This document shows positions 1 to 10,694 of a stretch of 64,000 nt of DNA, piece by piece; position 1 is the stretch's first letter, and every line of letters starts with the position of its first letter. The notes under the pieces are model-generated. The model saw only the letters and a list, made by a program, of their open reading frames with translations. It had not been told where the DNA came from and made no database searches. Source of the DNA: Rhizodiscina lignyota (Eukaryota > Ascomycota > Dothideomycetes > Aulographales > Rhizodiscinaceae); the NCBI GenBank assembly GCA_010015805.1, contig ML978128.1:1302001-1366000 (forward strand). The letters are read 5' to 3'. A program made the position numbers and the translations under genes.

Positions 1-794
1 AGGTCAGCAATTTCGGACTGTCGGTAGTCGTTCAAGAATTCGTAGTTCTTCGCAACTTTGTCTTGTGTGGGCTTTGGTCCTGTTATAGGCATGAACCGTG
101 GATCCCGTGGGCGAGAGGAAGCTGGTCTATCCGAAGACACGACACTGCGCTTGCGTGAGACTGCCTTATTTGAAGGCATTGCCATGGGTGCATGCTTGGA
201 CCGTTTCGCGAACTGAGACGTTGGAGCGGCGTCTGGCTCTGAATCGGACTCAGAATCCTCGGAGCTTGTCTCTGAATCTTGCCCAAGACGTGATTGACCG
301 ACATTTTTAGAGAATCCTTCCTCTTTCTTGTCCAAGGTCTTGGGGACTCTTTGAGCTGGGACTTCATCATGGCCACGCTTTGTCCCACGCAGCTCCCTCA
401 ACCGCTCTCGCAGGGCCTCCAGCTTTGCTTCTGTGTCCCCTGAAGTGAGATCGCCTCGTTTGCGCTTCCTACTCGCCTCCTCGTCCCTCTCGATTTTGGT
501 TTGTGCCTTTGCCAATGCGCCAAAAGGCACTTTCCTCAATTGTGCTTGGATGTCGTCGCCTTTACTGCCATCCACCCCCGAGTTGTCCGACTCATCAGAG
601 GAATTGTCTTCTCCTCCTGTATCCTCTTGGCCTTCTGCTTCCTCCAACTCTTCATCTGACTCCTCAATGGCATCGGCATCACCAGTGTCGAGGATGGAGG
701 GCGATGAGCCTTCTAGCTCATCAGAGTACGGGTCTGAGGCCGAGTCATCATCTCGTGCGCGCAGATAGCGTGAAAGTGTTTTTAGAAGCGGCAT
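1..794 (-). CDS. RRP36: Rrp36, 40S ribosome assembly factor (3' end beyond window)
   Basis: Rrp36 is a nucleolar SSU-processome protein needed for early pre-rRNA cleavages that release the 18S precursor. The frame is continuous from the ATG at 792-794 to the window edge, about 264 residues with no intron. Residues 1-95 are acidic and low in complexity. The middle holds a charged helix (KLEALRERLRELRG). The last visible part carries the family signature RDPRFMPITG followed by KNYEFLNDYRQSEI, which is the beginning of the conserved core; the basic C terminus lies outside the window. The start was chosen because MPLLKTLSRYLRARDDD resembles N termini of fungal homologues and no upstream in-frame ATG is evident. 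CSE1 lies 355 bp upstream on the same strand. Function is from family knowledge; identity rests on the core motif. Confidence 0.85.
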   Translation of the reverse strand, partial: MPLLKTLSRYLRARDDDSASDPYSDELEGSSPSILDTGDADAIEESDEELEEAEGQEDTGGEDNSSDESDNSGVDGSKGDDIQAQLRKVPFGALAKAQTKIERDEEASRKRKRGDLTSGDTEAKLEALRERLRELRGTKRGHDEVPAQRVPKTLDKKEEGFSKNVGQSRLGQDSETSSEDSESDSEPDAAPTSQFAKRSKHAPMAMPSNKAVSRKRSVVSSDRPASSRPRDPRFMPITGPKPTQDKVAKNYEFLNDYRQSEIAD

Positions 795-1149
795 ATTCGG
801 TAAGAATTATCTCTGGCTCGTTGTGTTCACTGTTGTGGAATGGTAGGTTAAATATTCATTGCCAAGATTTCGAAGTTCCCCACTCGCCAGGTTCTACAGC
901 GGAGATTTCCGCTCCGCCCCAGGAAAGGGTGATGCGACGCTAGGTCGGATAGCACACGGAAGGCGAGTTTATTCTCTTGTTCAAGTATGATACAAGTCTA
1001 TTCTCCTATTGACGTGTTTTTCGCCTACCTAGCACTCATCTAAACGACGCTTTTGCCCTCCAGTATGCATTGGAAATGCCGAAAAGTGGTATCAAGTTAC
1101 ATCCCCGGCTTGTCCTCAAACCCCTAAAGAACAAGAAAAGACCGCCGAA
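795..1149. other. Intergenic, RRP36 promoter and CSE1 3' region
   Basis: Both flanking genes read on the minus strand. No coding signal, repeat or RNA gene was recognised in these 355 bases. Confidence 0.6.
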
Positions 1150-4100
1150 TCAACCCTGTAGAACCAGTTGCAGCGCGGATTTCGCCTCATCACTCAGCCT
1201 CTCTTGGACGTAGTTCGTGATCTTGCCGCTGTGACGGCTATCCGCCTCCCGAAGATACTGGCCCACCCAAACCTTCACATCCGGGATCTGAGGGAAAGGA
1301 TCTTTCACGACCGGCTTGATGGACTGCAGCTGCGTGAAAGTTACGCCGAAGCCCACGTCATCCGTGTCGTCGTTAACCAGGATGTCGTCGTGTTGCGCGG
1401 TTGTGAGCTGGGGCGGGTTGATGAGGAGCTTGAGCAGGGCCTGACAAGTGAGCGCCCATCCCTTCTTGTAGCGCTCGATGAAGGCTTCGCTATCCGCGAG
1501 AATCTTGGTGAATGACACGACGGCGATTTTGCGATCCGAAGGTCGGGTTAGCTTCTGTGTGTCCGGAAGGATGATGCTCGTGTAGATCGGGCGAAAGACG
1601 CTACGTAATTATGTCAGCTTGACGCTTCATTCACCTTCAGGGAACTTACTCGTTCTGAATCTGATCCGTAGTTTTGATGAAGAAGTCGCAACCTAGGCCC
1701 TGTTCATCCCTCGCAGACACGAAATGGAAAAAGCGCGCGAAGCGTAGACTGAAGTTCTCAGTCTTCATCTTTGGATCAGACAGCCTCGTCAACATGATTT
1801 GCAGGATCGAAACGAAGTACGGCTGCAGTGCTGAAACTGGGACAGCTTGAATCAGAGCCTCGAGTAGATCGAATCCTTGATTCTCGCTGATTTTGCTTGA
1901 CGCAAGCTTTTGGAACACACCCAAGATCGGCTCGATTTGACCGTTCTTGACGACAACTTCGGCTCCTCGAGGCATGATTGAGGAGAGGAGACGGACCAAT
2001 GCTGGCCGATTGCCTTTTGACTCCCACAATACTGGATGGAGAATGGGCTGGATGAGTCTCTCGTAGAACTCAGGCAATGAGCCAGATGGGTTTGCCTCAA
2101 GGAGGGCGGCGAATAGCTGGAATACGTATGGAGTGAACTCGGCAACGTCGGCCTCTAGAATATTAGAGAATGGCTCATAGAGAGACTTCTCCAACAACTC
2201 GGCTCGAGAAGGTCCGGCATATCGTATCAAAGCGCCGATTGCCTCGAAATGGAAGTAATAGAATTTGGGGTTGCTGGGGTTGTGGCGGATGACCATGGTA
2301 ATGCTGATGAAACTCTTCAATACCATGTCCGTAATGGGAAGTACACCGTCTTTGATGACAAGGAGGACTCTCATGACACACTTCATGAGATACTCATTCT
2401 CCTGAATCTTTTCGGGTGCTTTGTCCCTCGTCATGAGCGAGAATAAGTGTTGCAGGAGGTCCTTAGAGAGCCCCGTTACAGTTTCTGTTGGTATCACAGG
2501 TGTTCGGTCATCGCCATGCATGGTAAGCACTCGCTCGACGGCAATGGAGGCGTATGTGTAGATGACATAGTTGGAGGATCCCAGGTGCTTTACCAGGAGT
2601 GGGAATGCTGCGGACCAGAGCTGTGGAGTAAGTTGGCTCCGAAACACGTATGTGAACTTGATCGCATCAACAATCAAAATGGGGTTGAGTGAGTCGTTGG
2701 TGAGGTCGCTGGCAATATTTTGCTGGAAGAAGTCGAGGATATTTACATGCCTGTAGGAGAATGCGTCAGCGCCATGCCTAGAATAGCTCATCTTCTTCGG
2801 AAGAACTTACGTGTTAACGTCTCTCACCCCATGCGCAGTAGTTGTCGAACCTTTCGCTGCGATAGACGAGAAGAGATAAACCGCTGTGTCTTTGGATTTC
2901 CAGTTCTGAGCCGGGTTCGATGCGTAGTCTTGGAGATAGTGATCGATATACTTGGTGACCACGGAGCTCACAAGTTGTTCGAACTGCTCCATGAGCTGAC
3001 GCAAGAAATCCGTAGCTGCACGCCGCCTAGTATCACTATCTGAGCCTTCCAGGTCTCTCCTGATGAACTCGATAGGCTCGTCTTCGAAGAGTTCCACGTC
3101 AGACTCACGCAATGACAGGTTCGGTAGGATGACTTTCTCGACTACCTGCCCGAGAGTTTGGTCATTGTTGAACGCTTCCGCATGTTGCCTGATGTGTGTA
3201 ACAGACGTGAGGAACTGAAGCGCTTTGCTGACAAGGATGTCATATTTCGTTTCTGGCCCAACCTTTGTCAAGAACTCCCAAGAGCTGTTGACAAACTGGC
3301 CCAGATGCGCTCCAAAGGCGTCTTCATACTTCTGCACGTAAAGCACGAGAACTTCAAAGATTCCTGCCTTCACATACTCAAGGATACCAGACTCTGCCTC
3401 ATCGTCCGTGTGAAGTAACGGATTATCGTACACGAGATACTTGTGGAGAAGGGTCGTGATGGCCGCGAGGTTGTCTTCAAACGCTGGGGGGAGATCTTGA
3501 CAGGAGAGGTCGTAGAAGAGCTTCATCATCAGGTTCATGGTCTGGAAATATTGTGACAATGCCTCCTTGTTGTTTTGCGACTGGCCAATCATGGCGTCTG
3601 TTCGTTCGAGGAGGGTGAGGAATGGGGTGCTGAATTTTGATAGCACATGATTGATCTCGGTGAAGAGTTCGTCGGAGCGGAAAAGAGGGCGCCATCGCTT
3701 GAAAATTGAATGCGCGACTTGGAGCACGCCGTTGTTGACGACTGCATTATCAGGCGTGAGGCGTGACACAAGATCGTCGACAAGCGAATCCCATCGATCC
3801 CAAAAGTCACTGTCTGCAATCTCGCTGATCGCCTCTCCTAGCTGAGACTGTATCGAGGGTGGCACGGAGATCATAAGCCCGATGAGCTCCTTCTTTATTG
3901 CCGTCACCTCATCTTCCGGAAGCTTGTGGACACCATTCTCATCCTGTGGGCGGTCAGCCGCTACTCAGTTCACACACAGAATCATACTGACTGTCCAGTT
4001 CCTCCTGATGAAGTTCTTGAAGAACAGCGCGCTTGCGAGTCGGGTGTTGGGAGGGAAGCTGTCGGAGGCAACGATGTGCAGGAGGGCGACTGAAAACTGG

Positions 4101-4335
4101 GGCTGCTTTTCGGACTCTTGTAGAGCCTTCTCCGCTGTGAAGTACGTAAAGTCAGCACTGCAACTTTAGAGCACGTAAGTGCCCACAGGTTTTGAGTTAT
4201 CAAGGTCGCTGTGAGCCGAACACAGTGTGCTGCTCACACTAGACCACCGAATGTAAACACACCTTGCTTGTTCTGTGCGGGATCGAGACTGGCCTGGAGA
4301 AGCTGGGCAATAGCTTGCAGATCTGCTGCAGCCAT
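1150..4335 (-). CDS. CSE1: Cse1/CAS exportin-2, importin-alpha re-exporter
   Basis: Cse1 is the karyopherin that returns importin-alpha to the cytoplasm with Ran-GTP. Five exons were read on the minus strand: 4335-4263, 4134-3992, 3943-2811, 2750-1650 and 1600-1150. They give 966 residues, close to the ~960 of the yeast protein. All four introns have GT-AG ends and keep the frame. Recognisable blocks include NTRLASALFFKNFIRRNW (importin-beta N-terminal domain, ~residues 55-72), DSDFWDRWDSLVDDL, VNILDFFQQNIASDL, and YVIYTYASIAVERVLTM in the central HEAT repeats. The start MAAADLQAIAQLLQASLDP fits the family. The gene is divergent to TSC2 with about 0.7 kb between the two starts. Identity is secure; the last intron is inferred from frame and splice consensus. 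Confidence 0.93.
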
Positions 4336-5039
4336 GTTTGCGCAGGCTCGGAGGGCAGAGAGGGTGGATGGAGGAAGGGAAGTTGGGTGCTTGCAGTGGG
4401 TAGGATTTGTAGCGGGAGCTCAGCAACACAAAAACATCGCAGTGTTCGCGGGAGTGACGCTAGGTGCGCGGCACGAGCCACTTCTTGGCGGAAACGCCCA
4501 GCAGGGTCAGGGCCACGCGCGCCTGCTGGAAACGAGCCGGGGCGCTTTACCCCAGAAAAACTGAGGGTGATCTGCCTCCATCCCATCCACCCTACTGACC
4601 TCTGCACCGAAAACCCTCCACCACCTGACCACATGCCCTCGTGGCTGACGTCCGCCATCAGCAACGCTCTCTGCCACACCATGAGCTTGCTGCTGCTCTC
4701 CACGCCGTCTTTCTAGCACACGCCGCCTCTCCCCCCTTCCTTTTGGCGCCCGCACCCGCTGGATGGTTTAAACGTCGCCCACCTCCGAACTCCGCACCTG
4801 CTGTCGCCAGAACCTCCACACTCTTTCCACCTCCCTTTCTTCCATCACACATGTCTGCTACCTTCCATTTGCGGGTACGTCAAACCATGTCGCTTCCTTC
4901 TTGACCATGAAGTTCCAAAAGCGCTTAGTCTCGGTTTTGAGCGGCCTTAATTTCACTCGTGAAAAGCCTCAGAAAGCTAACTTGTCTCGTCGCGTTAGGA
5001 GCCCTCTACAACCCGTCCGTCTCCATAGCTGCGGGCCAC
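4336..5039. promoter_or_regulatory. Divergent CSE1/TSC2 promoter with a TSC2 5'-leader intron and uORF
   Basis: This 704-bp gap must hold both promoters. On the plus strand a plausible leader intron runs 4875-4998: donor GTACGT, branch GCTAAC, acceptor GTTAG. An ATG at 4851 before it would open a short upstream ORF (MSATFHLR, then a few residues after splicing) that ends before the main TSC2 ATG. The stretch is CT-rich just before the leader. The intron and uORF are inferred from consensus sequence only. Confidence 0.45.
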
Positions 5040-8000
5040 ATGTCTCCATCTTCTGGCAATGGCACGCCGAAGACGCCTGAACGCAAAACCTCCGGATCGA
5101 TCCTGACCGCATGGCGGAACCTCACAGGCTCGAGGTCCAAGATCTCCGAGCTGTCGTCCTCTCCTGCAACCACCATGACCCCTACGCAAGCGATGTTCTT
5201 GTCTCAAGATCTATCGAGCAACGTCGGCCTGCCGCAGAACTTCACCCGTCTGGACAGTTTCGCTGCCATCGAAGCGGGAGCGTATACAAAGCTTGAGAGT
5301 CAAGATACTGACCTGGATCATGTAACTGGAGGCCCGAAAGAGCTTGGTGATCTGTTATGGAAGCTTCGCCCGGAACGTGCGATATCAGAACGTGTTACAG
5401 CGGCACGGAAGATTGGCGACATCATCAGCCAGTATCCAGTCTCGAATATTCTCGCGGTTTGGCATGCTGCAAAGGATCTCTTGGACGAGACGGAAAATGA
5501 TGCTTCGTGCGCTGGATTCTCGCTTCTCCTTCGCTGTGTACGCCCAGACAATCTTTCGCCTGTGGAACGCAAGGTCTTCTTTGAGTCCATAAACGATATC
5601 CGCAGTACCAATCACTTGTATAGTCGCTTTGAGGTACTTGTCGCCCTCACTAAAAATGGTCGCAACGTTGAAGCACTGGAATCAGAGCTCCCTCCTTTCC
5701 TCACCTTCTTGCTGCAAGCAAGCTTTGATGCTGTCTTGAGAGCCAGGCGAAAAGAAAAGAAACTGAAGACCGATGCTAGCGCTCAGGAAGAGAAGCTCTT
5801 TGCTGATGTTCTTCGCTATCTCGCAGACGTTGCGAAGTACAACTCTAAAATCGTCAGCGACAATGAGTTTGAGTCGCTCTTTGCGAAGATCATCCACGTC
5901 TGCAAGAAAACGAACAGTCCGTCTGATGTTAGCGGTTCCCTCGAGCTCATCAATGCTCTTATTACATACACGCACGTCCCTGTCACCGGCATCCCGCCCT
6001 GCGTTCAACTCTTGTCCGACATCTATCGACAGATTGAATCGCTGAGGAAGCCAGTGTGGGCGACATTGAAGGACCTTTTTGGGTCCCACCTCGCTCAGGC
6101 AACTGTCGCTGCTCTACTGGATACTATGCGGGGACCTGAACATGGACGAACAACATATCCATCTGCTAGGGGTGCGTTCCAGATCCTGGCCAAAGTAATA
6201 CGCAGAGGCCATAAGAAGGGAATTCCTTCTGTGTCCCTTAACCTCTTTGTGCAAGCGTGCAAAAGTTCTCTGGTCGTGAACTTCCCTGACTACTTTGAAG
6301 AGATCATACTCTTCTATTCGGATGCATTATTGGCAGAGGATATGTCCCAGCAACTTCTGGATGATGTCGATTGGACCGAGCTCCTCGATCTTATCTTGCG
6401 ATGTGGGAGTGTCTCGAAGATCTTTGCGGACACAGCAGAGGCTCCAAGTACAGAGCAGCCTTATCTTCTCACCCTCAATCGGAGTAACAGCCACCAGGAA
6501 TGGGAGAGAGATGGTCTTGCGGATGCTCTCATCATCTTCACTCAGAGACTCACTTTGCTCTTCGATCGAATGGACTTCGTGCCCAGAGCTTCCGCCATTG
6601 ACTTCTTCCTTCACCTCGAACCATTGATTAGCACTTCCACAGTCCAAACGATTGTAAACTATTACGAAAACGAGCGACTCCTGTGGCTCTCCAATCCAGA
6701 TTGGCTTGAAGCATGCCGCTTCTTCGTCGAAAGACTGTTCAAGGACCCAACTAGGCCATCTGAAATGCGAGTGCGCATGGTTAGGATGCTGCGACAAGTC
6801 TATGATACCGCAATGTGCGTCGTAGGAGACGTTAAAGTAGGAAAGCTGTCTCTGCTCATCCTAGAGTGCATACCAGACGAAGATGACCCTATGGTCCTCG
6901 ATGAGTTGGGCGGTTTCGCAGTGGAAATCGTTCAATCGGGGTCAAAAGATCTCTTCGGATCAAAGGACCTCTTTCCACGGGTACTGGAGTTCATCAGATC
7001 TGCCATTCTCAAGCATGAGAATACCACTCTTCCCGTCATACCCACAGTTGTAGATCGTCTCTCTACTTCGTCGGCATCATCGCCAGTGTTAGGCTCCCCT
7101 AGCAATGTCCTCACCAGAGCAGTAGTACGCATGTTTCTACAGAACGTGGGTCTGCGCGCGTGGGAGACAGAGCAGTTCTATGATATTCTTCTTGAAGTCG
7201 CTGGAAGACAAAGCTCCCCATCCGACGCACGAATCAGCGCGCTCAAACTTCTGTTTAGACTTCGGAGTGACGCGAACTTTGCGGTATTTGTAAACAGCGT
7301 TTCAGAAAGTGAAGACATTGCAGGCTTGTTATCACGCACGACAGAAACTGCTACGTCGAAACTCGCCACTACAGACACGCCTCAATCGAGTCACACTCGC
7401 TCCGACCGCGACTCCCCTCTGCCGGAGCAGAGGACTGTTTCAGGCGGCAGCTCGCAACCGTCCCTTGTTCGGCATAAAAGCACCAGAGTACTTGCGCCGG
7501 TATCACCATTGTGGATGTATCCTGGTCCACGAGGACTTCCGGAAGAGCCTTGCAGCCAGCCCAGCAGTGTTCTTTTCTCCACCTTTATCTTGAATGAAGA
7601 TACTGATCTCGATGACAATGTTGTGCTCGACGTTGGGAGGTGGCTTGAGCTCGTAATATCGATTCTGAAGCAAGACGTCGACTGGGAAGTCTACAGCTAC
7701 ACCCTCGTCCACCTTGGGGCTCAATTGGCGAACGGGACTATCTTCGCGGCAACGAAGCCTCAAATTCAAGCATTGAGAAGCCTCTTGTGCGAGCAAGTCA
7801 AGAATTCATCCTTCCAGGAACCCCCGTCTTACACATCACTGCGAAAGTCGGATGTTGCCGTTTGCATATACTACATCCTCACAATACTTATCAGCTATCA
7901 TGATAATTTCTCGAAAGCTGAAGAGGATGAACTTGTACGAGCGTTCCTACATGGGATTGGAACTTGGGAGTCCACTTCCAACTGGTGCATTCACGCTCTC

Positions 8001-10064
8001 ACTGTCTCTTGCCACGAACTCGCGCCTTCGGTTGGGAAATCTTTGGACAGCATCTTGCACAAGATGTCTCAGATCATCACGCAGAGCCGAGTCCAGATGC
8101 ACGTCTTGGAGTTCTTGGCGGCGCTGTCACGCTTGCCCGAGCTGTACAAAAACTTCAGAGAGGACGATTACAAGCTAGTCTTCGGGATTTGTTTCAGGTT
8201 CTTGCAGTCATCTAGAGATGATAGGGACAAGAAGAAGACGACAAGCCCACCTCCAAACAGGACCGCATCGGGCACATTAAGGCATAGTGCAGGATCGCGC
8301 GATTTAAATGCCCTCTCAGAGAGCACTGCGAGAGGCTGGCAAACATTTACCACAAGCAGTGATCTCCCTCAATACGTGTACGCCCTTGCGCACCACGTCA
8401 TCTCGTTCTGGTTCTTCTGCCTCAAGCTGGATGATCGTCCCAAGTATGTCCCTTGGATTACGAGGAATCTTACATATACCGAGAGCACTGGCTCCAGCGA
8501 AAAGGAAATGATCGAAGAGCAAGGCTTGGTGACAATCGACATGATGCAGCGGACTGCGTACACAGATCGTGATGAGACGACGCGTGACGGCAATTTTGCA
8601 AAGCCAAGTGATGGCCAGGTGTTAAAGAAGTCGTGGATTGTTGGAACGAGTATATTGACGATTGAGACTGCGGGGCGTACTGGTATCTCTCAAGTCACCT
8701 TTCGCCGACCGGTAAGTGTGAAACCATCATCTTGTGCATACAATACTAACTTACCCAAGTCTTCAACTAGATACTCGGTCCTTCGACCTCAGCTTTCGCT
8801 ACCGCCTCGTCATCAAATACCTTTGACCACTGGCCTCAACGCGGAATACTTCTACACGCCGTCGTACATTGGCGTCCTTCCTGACGACATCTTCCAGGAA
8901 TTTTACTCACCTTACTCAATCTCTCGGCTTCCAAATACGCCCTCAGAACCCCCAATACTTCTTCCAGATGATGAGGCCACCAAACGCGCAATCAGTACTT
9001 TTGATCGCAACACCACAGTCGATAGCCACAAAGTTGGAGTGATCTATATCGCTGATGGTCAACAAGCCGAACCGGAGATTTTCGCTAATGTCACGGGCAC
9101 AGCGGACTATACATCATTCATCACCTCCCTAGGCAAACTGACGCGCCTTAAGGGTGCGACTTTCAATACCCAAGGTCTTGATCGCGAGTTCGATACGGAT
9201 GGCGAATTCACAATTGCCTGGAGAGATCGTGTGACAGAACTAGTGTTTCATGTCACGACAATGATGCCGTCGGATCTAGAACAAGACCCTGCTGGTACAG
9301 CAAAGAAGAGGCACACTGGAAACGACTATGTCAACATCATCTGGAACAATTCCGGTTCACCTTTCAAGTTCGATACTTTCCCATCGGCCTTCAACTTTGT
9401 CTACATTGTTGTCACGCCTACTTCTCACTCGTCTTTTATCGAAACACGTACGAAGCTCCCGGAAGATGACGCTGCAAGTGTAGATGTGAAATCAATCACC
9501 AGCTCCACCGCACCGACTACATCGGATGAAGGCGCGGCAAGTCTTGCTGGTCAACGCACCGGCACAAAGTCACTGCAGAATCGCTTCTATCAGGTGCAGG
9601 TGCTTTCCGCACCCGGATTCCCGAACATCTCTCCCGCATCCAGTCCGAAGATCATCAGTGGCAAAGCTCTTCCGGATTTCATCCGTTGCGTGGCACTCAA
9701 TGCGTCTGTCTTTTGTCTCGTTTGGGCGAATCGTGAAGGTGGCGAGCATATTTCATCATGGCGTAATCGGTTGCGCGAGATCAGGAGACTCAAGGAAAAG
9801 CATGCGAACCGACAGCAAACGCAATCGCAGTTAGAGTCGGGATCACGTCCACCATCTACTCCACTTTCTACTGGCGGCGAACGAAACAGTGTCATCGGAG
9901 CTGTTAGCGGATTGATTGGCATTGGCGGAGACAGGCGCCCAACACCTTCCATGCGCGACAGCGGAACAGCGTTCAAGCGCTCAAGTAACATAACCTTCAT
10001 GAGCGAGGACAACGCGAGCAGAAGCAGCTTGACGAGCCACGACGAGCGGCAAGGGAGCCAATAA
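5040..10064 (+). CDS. TSC2: Tuberin (Tsc2) homologue, RheB GTPase-activating protein
   Basis: Tsc2 is the RapGAP-type GTPase activator that switches off Rheb upstream of TORC1 and controls amino-acid uptake. The protein is about 1658 residues. The N-terminal part (from ~residue 75: LGDLLWKLRPERAISERV) matches the tuberin N-terminal helical domain. The central block near LDVGRWLELVISILKQDV is tuberin-like, and the C-terminal RapGAP domain starts near LLPDDEATKRAISTFDR. The catalytic Asn thumb is the N of HTGNDYVNI, near residue 1412. One intron was placed at 8712-8759 (48 nt, GT...AAG, branch ACTAAC). It is a multiple of three and stop-free, so the frame stays open if it is retained. The nearest in-frame upstream ATG (4959) falls inside a probable leader intron, so ATG 5040 is preferred. 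Confidence 0.9.
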   Translation: MSPSSGNGTPKTPERKTSGSILTAWRNLTGSRSKISELSSSPATTMTPTQAMFLSQDLSSNVGLPQNFTRLDSFAAIEAGAYTKLESQDTDLDHVTGGPKELGDLLWKLRPERAISERVTAARKIGDIISQYPVSNILAVWHAAKDLLDETENDASCAGFSLLLRCVRPDNLSPVERKVFFESINDIRSTNHLYSRFEVLVALTKNGRNVEALESELPPFLTFLLQASFDAVLRARRKEKKLKTDASAQEEKLFADVLRYLADVAKYNSKIVSDNEFESLFAKIIHVCKKTNSPSDVSGSLELINALITYTHVPVTGIPPCVQLLSDIYRQIESLRKPVWATLKDLFGSHLAQATVAALLDTMRGPEHGRTTYPSARGAFQILAKVIRRGHKKGIPSVSLNLFVQACKSSLVVNFPDYFEEIILFYSDALLAEDMSQQLLDDVDWTELLDLILRCGSVSKIFADTAEAPSTEQPYLLTLNRSNSHQEWERDGLADALIIFTQRLTLLFDRMDFVPRASAIDFFLHLEPLISTSTVQTIVNYYENERLLWLSNPDWLEACRFFVERLFKDPTRPSEMRVRMVRMLRQVYDTAMCVVGDVKVGKLSLLILECIPDEDDPMVLDELGGFAVEIVQSGSKDLFGSKDLFPRVLEFIRSAILKHENTTLPVIPTVVDRLSTSSASSPVLGSPSNVLTRAVVRMFLQNVGLRAWETEQFYDILLEVAGRQSSPSDARISALKLLFRLRSDANFAVFVNSVSESEDIAGLLSRTTETATSKLATTDTPQSSHTRSDRDSPLPEQRTVSGGSSQPSLVRHKSTRVLAPVSPLWMYPGPRGLPEEPCSQPSSVLFSTFILNEDTDLDDNVVLDVGRWLELVISILKQDVDWEVYSYTLVHLGAQLANGTIFAATKPQIQALRSLLCEQVKNSSFQEPPSYTSLRKSDVAVCIYYILTILISYHDNFSKAEEDELVRAFLHGIGTWESTSNWCIHALTVSCHELAPSVGKSLDSILHKMSQIITQSRVQMHVLEFLAALSRLPELYKNFREDDYKLVFGICFRFLQSSRDDRDKKKTTSPPPNRTASGTLRHSAGSRDLNALSESTARGWQTFTTSSDLPQYVYALAHHVISFWFFCLKLDDRPKYVPWITRNLTYTESTGSSEKEMIEEQGLVTIDMMQRTAYTDRDETTRDGNFAKPSDGQVLKKSWIVGTSILTIETAGRTGISQVTFRRPVSVKPSSCAYNTNLPKSSTRYSVLRPQLSLPPRHQIPLTTGLNAEYFYTPSYIGVLPDDIFQEFYSPYSISRLPNTPSEPPILLPDDEATKRAISTFDRNTTVDSHKVGVIYIADGQQAEPEIFANVTGTADYTSFITSLGKLTRLKGATFNTQGLDREFDTDGEFTIAWRDRVTELVFHVTTMMPSDLEQDPAGTAKKRHTGNDYVNIIWNNSGSPFKFDTFPSAFNFVYIVVTPTSHSSFIETRTKLPEDDAASVDVKSITSSTAPTTSDEGAASLAGQRTGTKSLQNRFYQVQVLSAPGFPNISPASSPKIISGKALPDFIRCVALNASVFCLVWANREGGEHISSWRNRLREIRRLKEKHANRQQTQSQLESGSRPPSTPLSTGGERNSVIGAVSGLIGIGGDRRPTPSMRDSGTAFKRSSNITFMSEDNASRSSLTSHDERQGSQ
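8712..8759 (+). other. 48-nt in-frame intron of TSC2
   Basis: The intron has donor GTAAGT, branch ACTAAC at 8745-8750 and acceptor CCCAAG. Removal joins ...TFRRP to SSTRYSVLRPQ. The alternative acceptor CAACTAG (59 nt) breaks the frame within 40 codons, so the shorter form is preferred. Confidence 0.6.
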
Positions 10065-10694
10065 CTGCATTCGGAGTACGAGAAGATCGATGTGCAACAA
10101 CAAAAGTGCTTTCAACGGAGTTTCAGGAGTTTCAAGGGGGAAAAATTATAGAACGAAGGATGCTAGCGATGCACTCCTAGGAATGGCATGGCGTAGGATG
10201 GGAAGTCTTTGACCAATGTATACCCCCTTCTTTCTGGCACTTGGCGTTTCCTTGGTGCCAGCAATGGAAGGTGGGTTTGAGCGTGTATCTACCATTCAAG
10301 CGCCCGAACTTTTGCATTTTGGATGGTATCGCACTGAACCAGGGACTGACATAACAAAAAGTGACTTTCTTGTATACTTAGCTTGCTCTTTTCACTGGAT
10401 AACTTCTCCAAACGAAGGATTGAATGCTTCATCAATGTGGCCGTCAAACTTTCCACGTCTCCGGTGAGGTCAAGCTGAAGGCATTCGGGGCAAGGACGAA
10501 AAAAAATTTCTTTCTCGTCACCTCTATTGGCATCATTTTCTAAGATTCATAAGTTAAAAGCGTTACCTTACGGCACCTACTTCGGATAACCCGAGCATCT
10601 CTACCAAAGTTTCGAGAAACTCCCGCAGCGCCCTTCTCCCAAACGCCCGCCAATGCCAAAACCTCATGCCAGTAATATATACAGAGTCGTTTCG
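10065..10694. other. Intergenic between convergent TSC2 and transporter genes
   Basis: This 630-bp stretch lies between two 3' ends and includes an A-run near 10499-10506. No gene or repeat was recognised. Confidence 0.6.
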
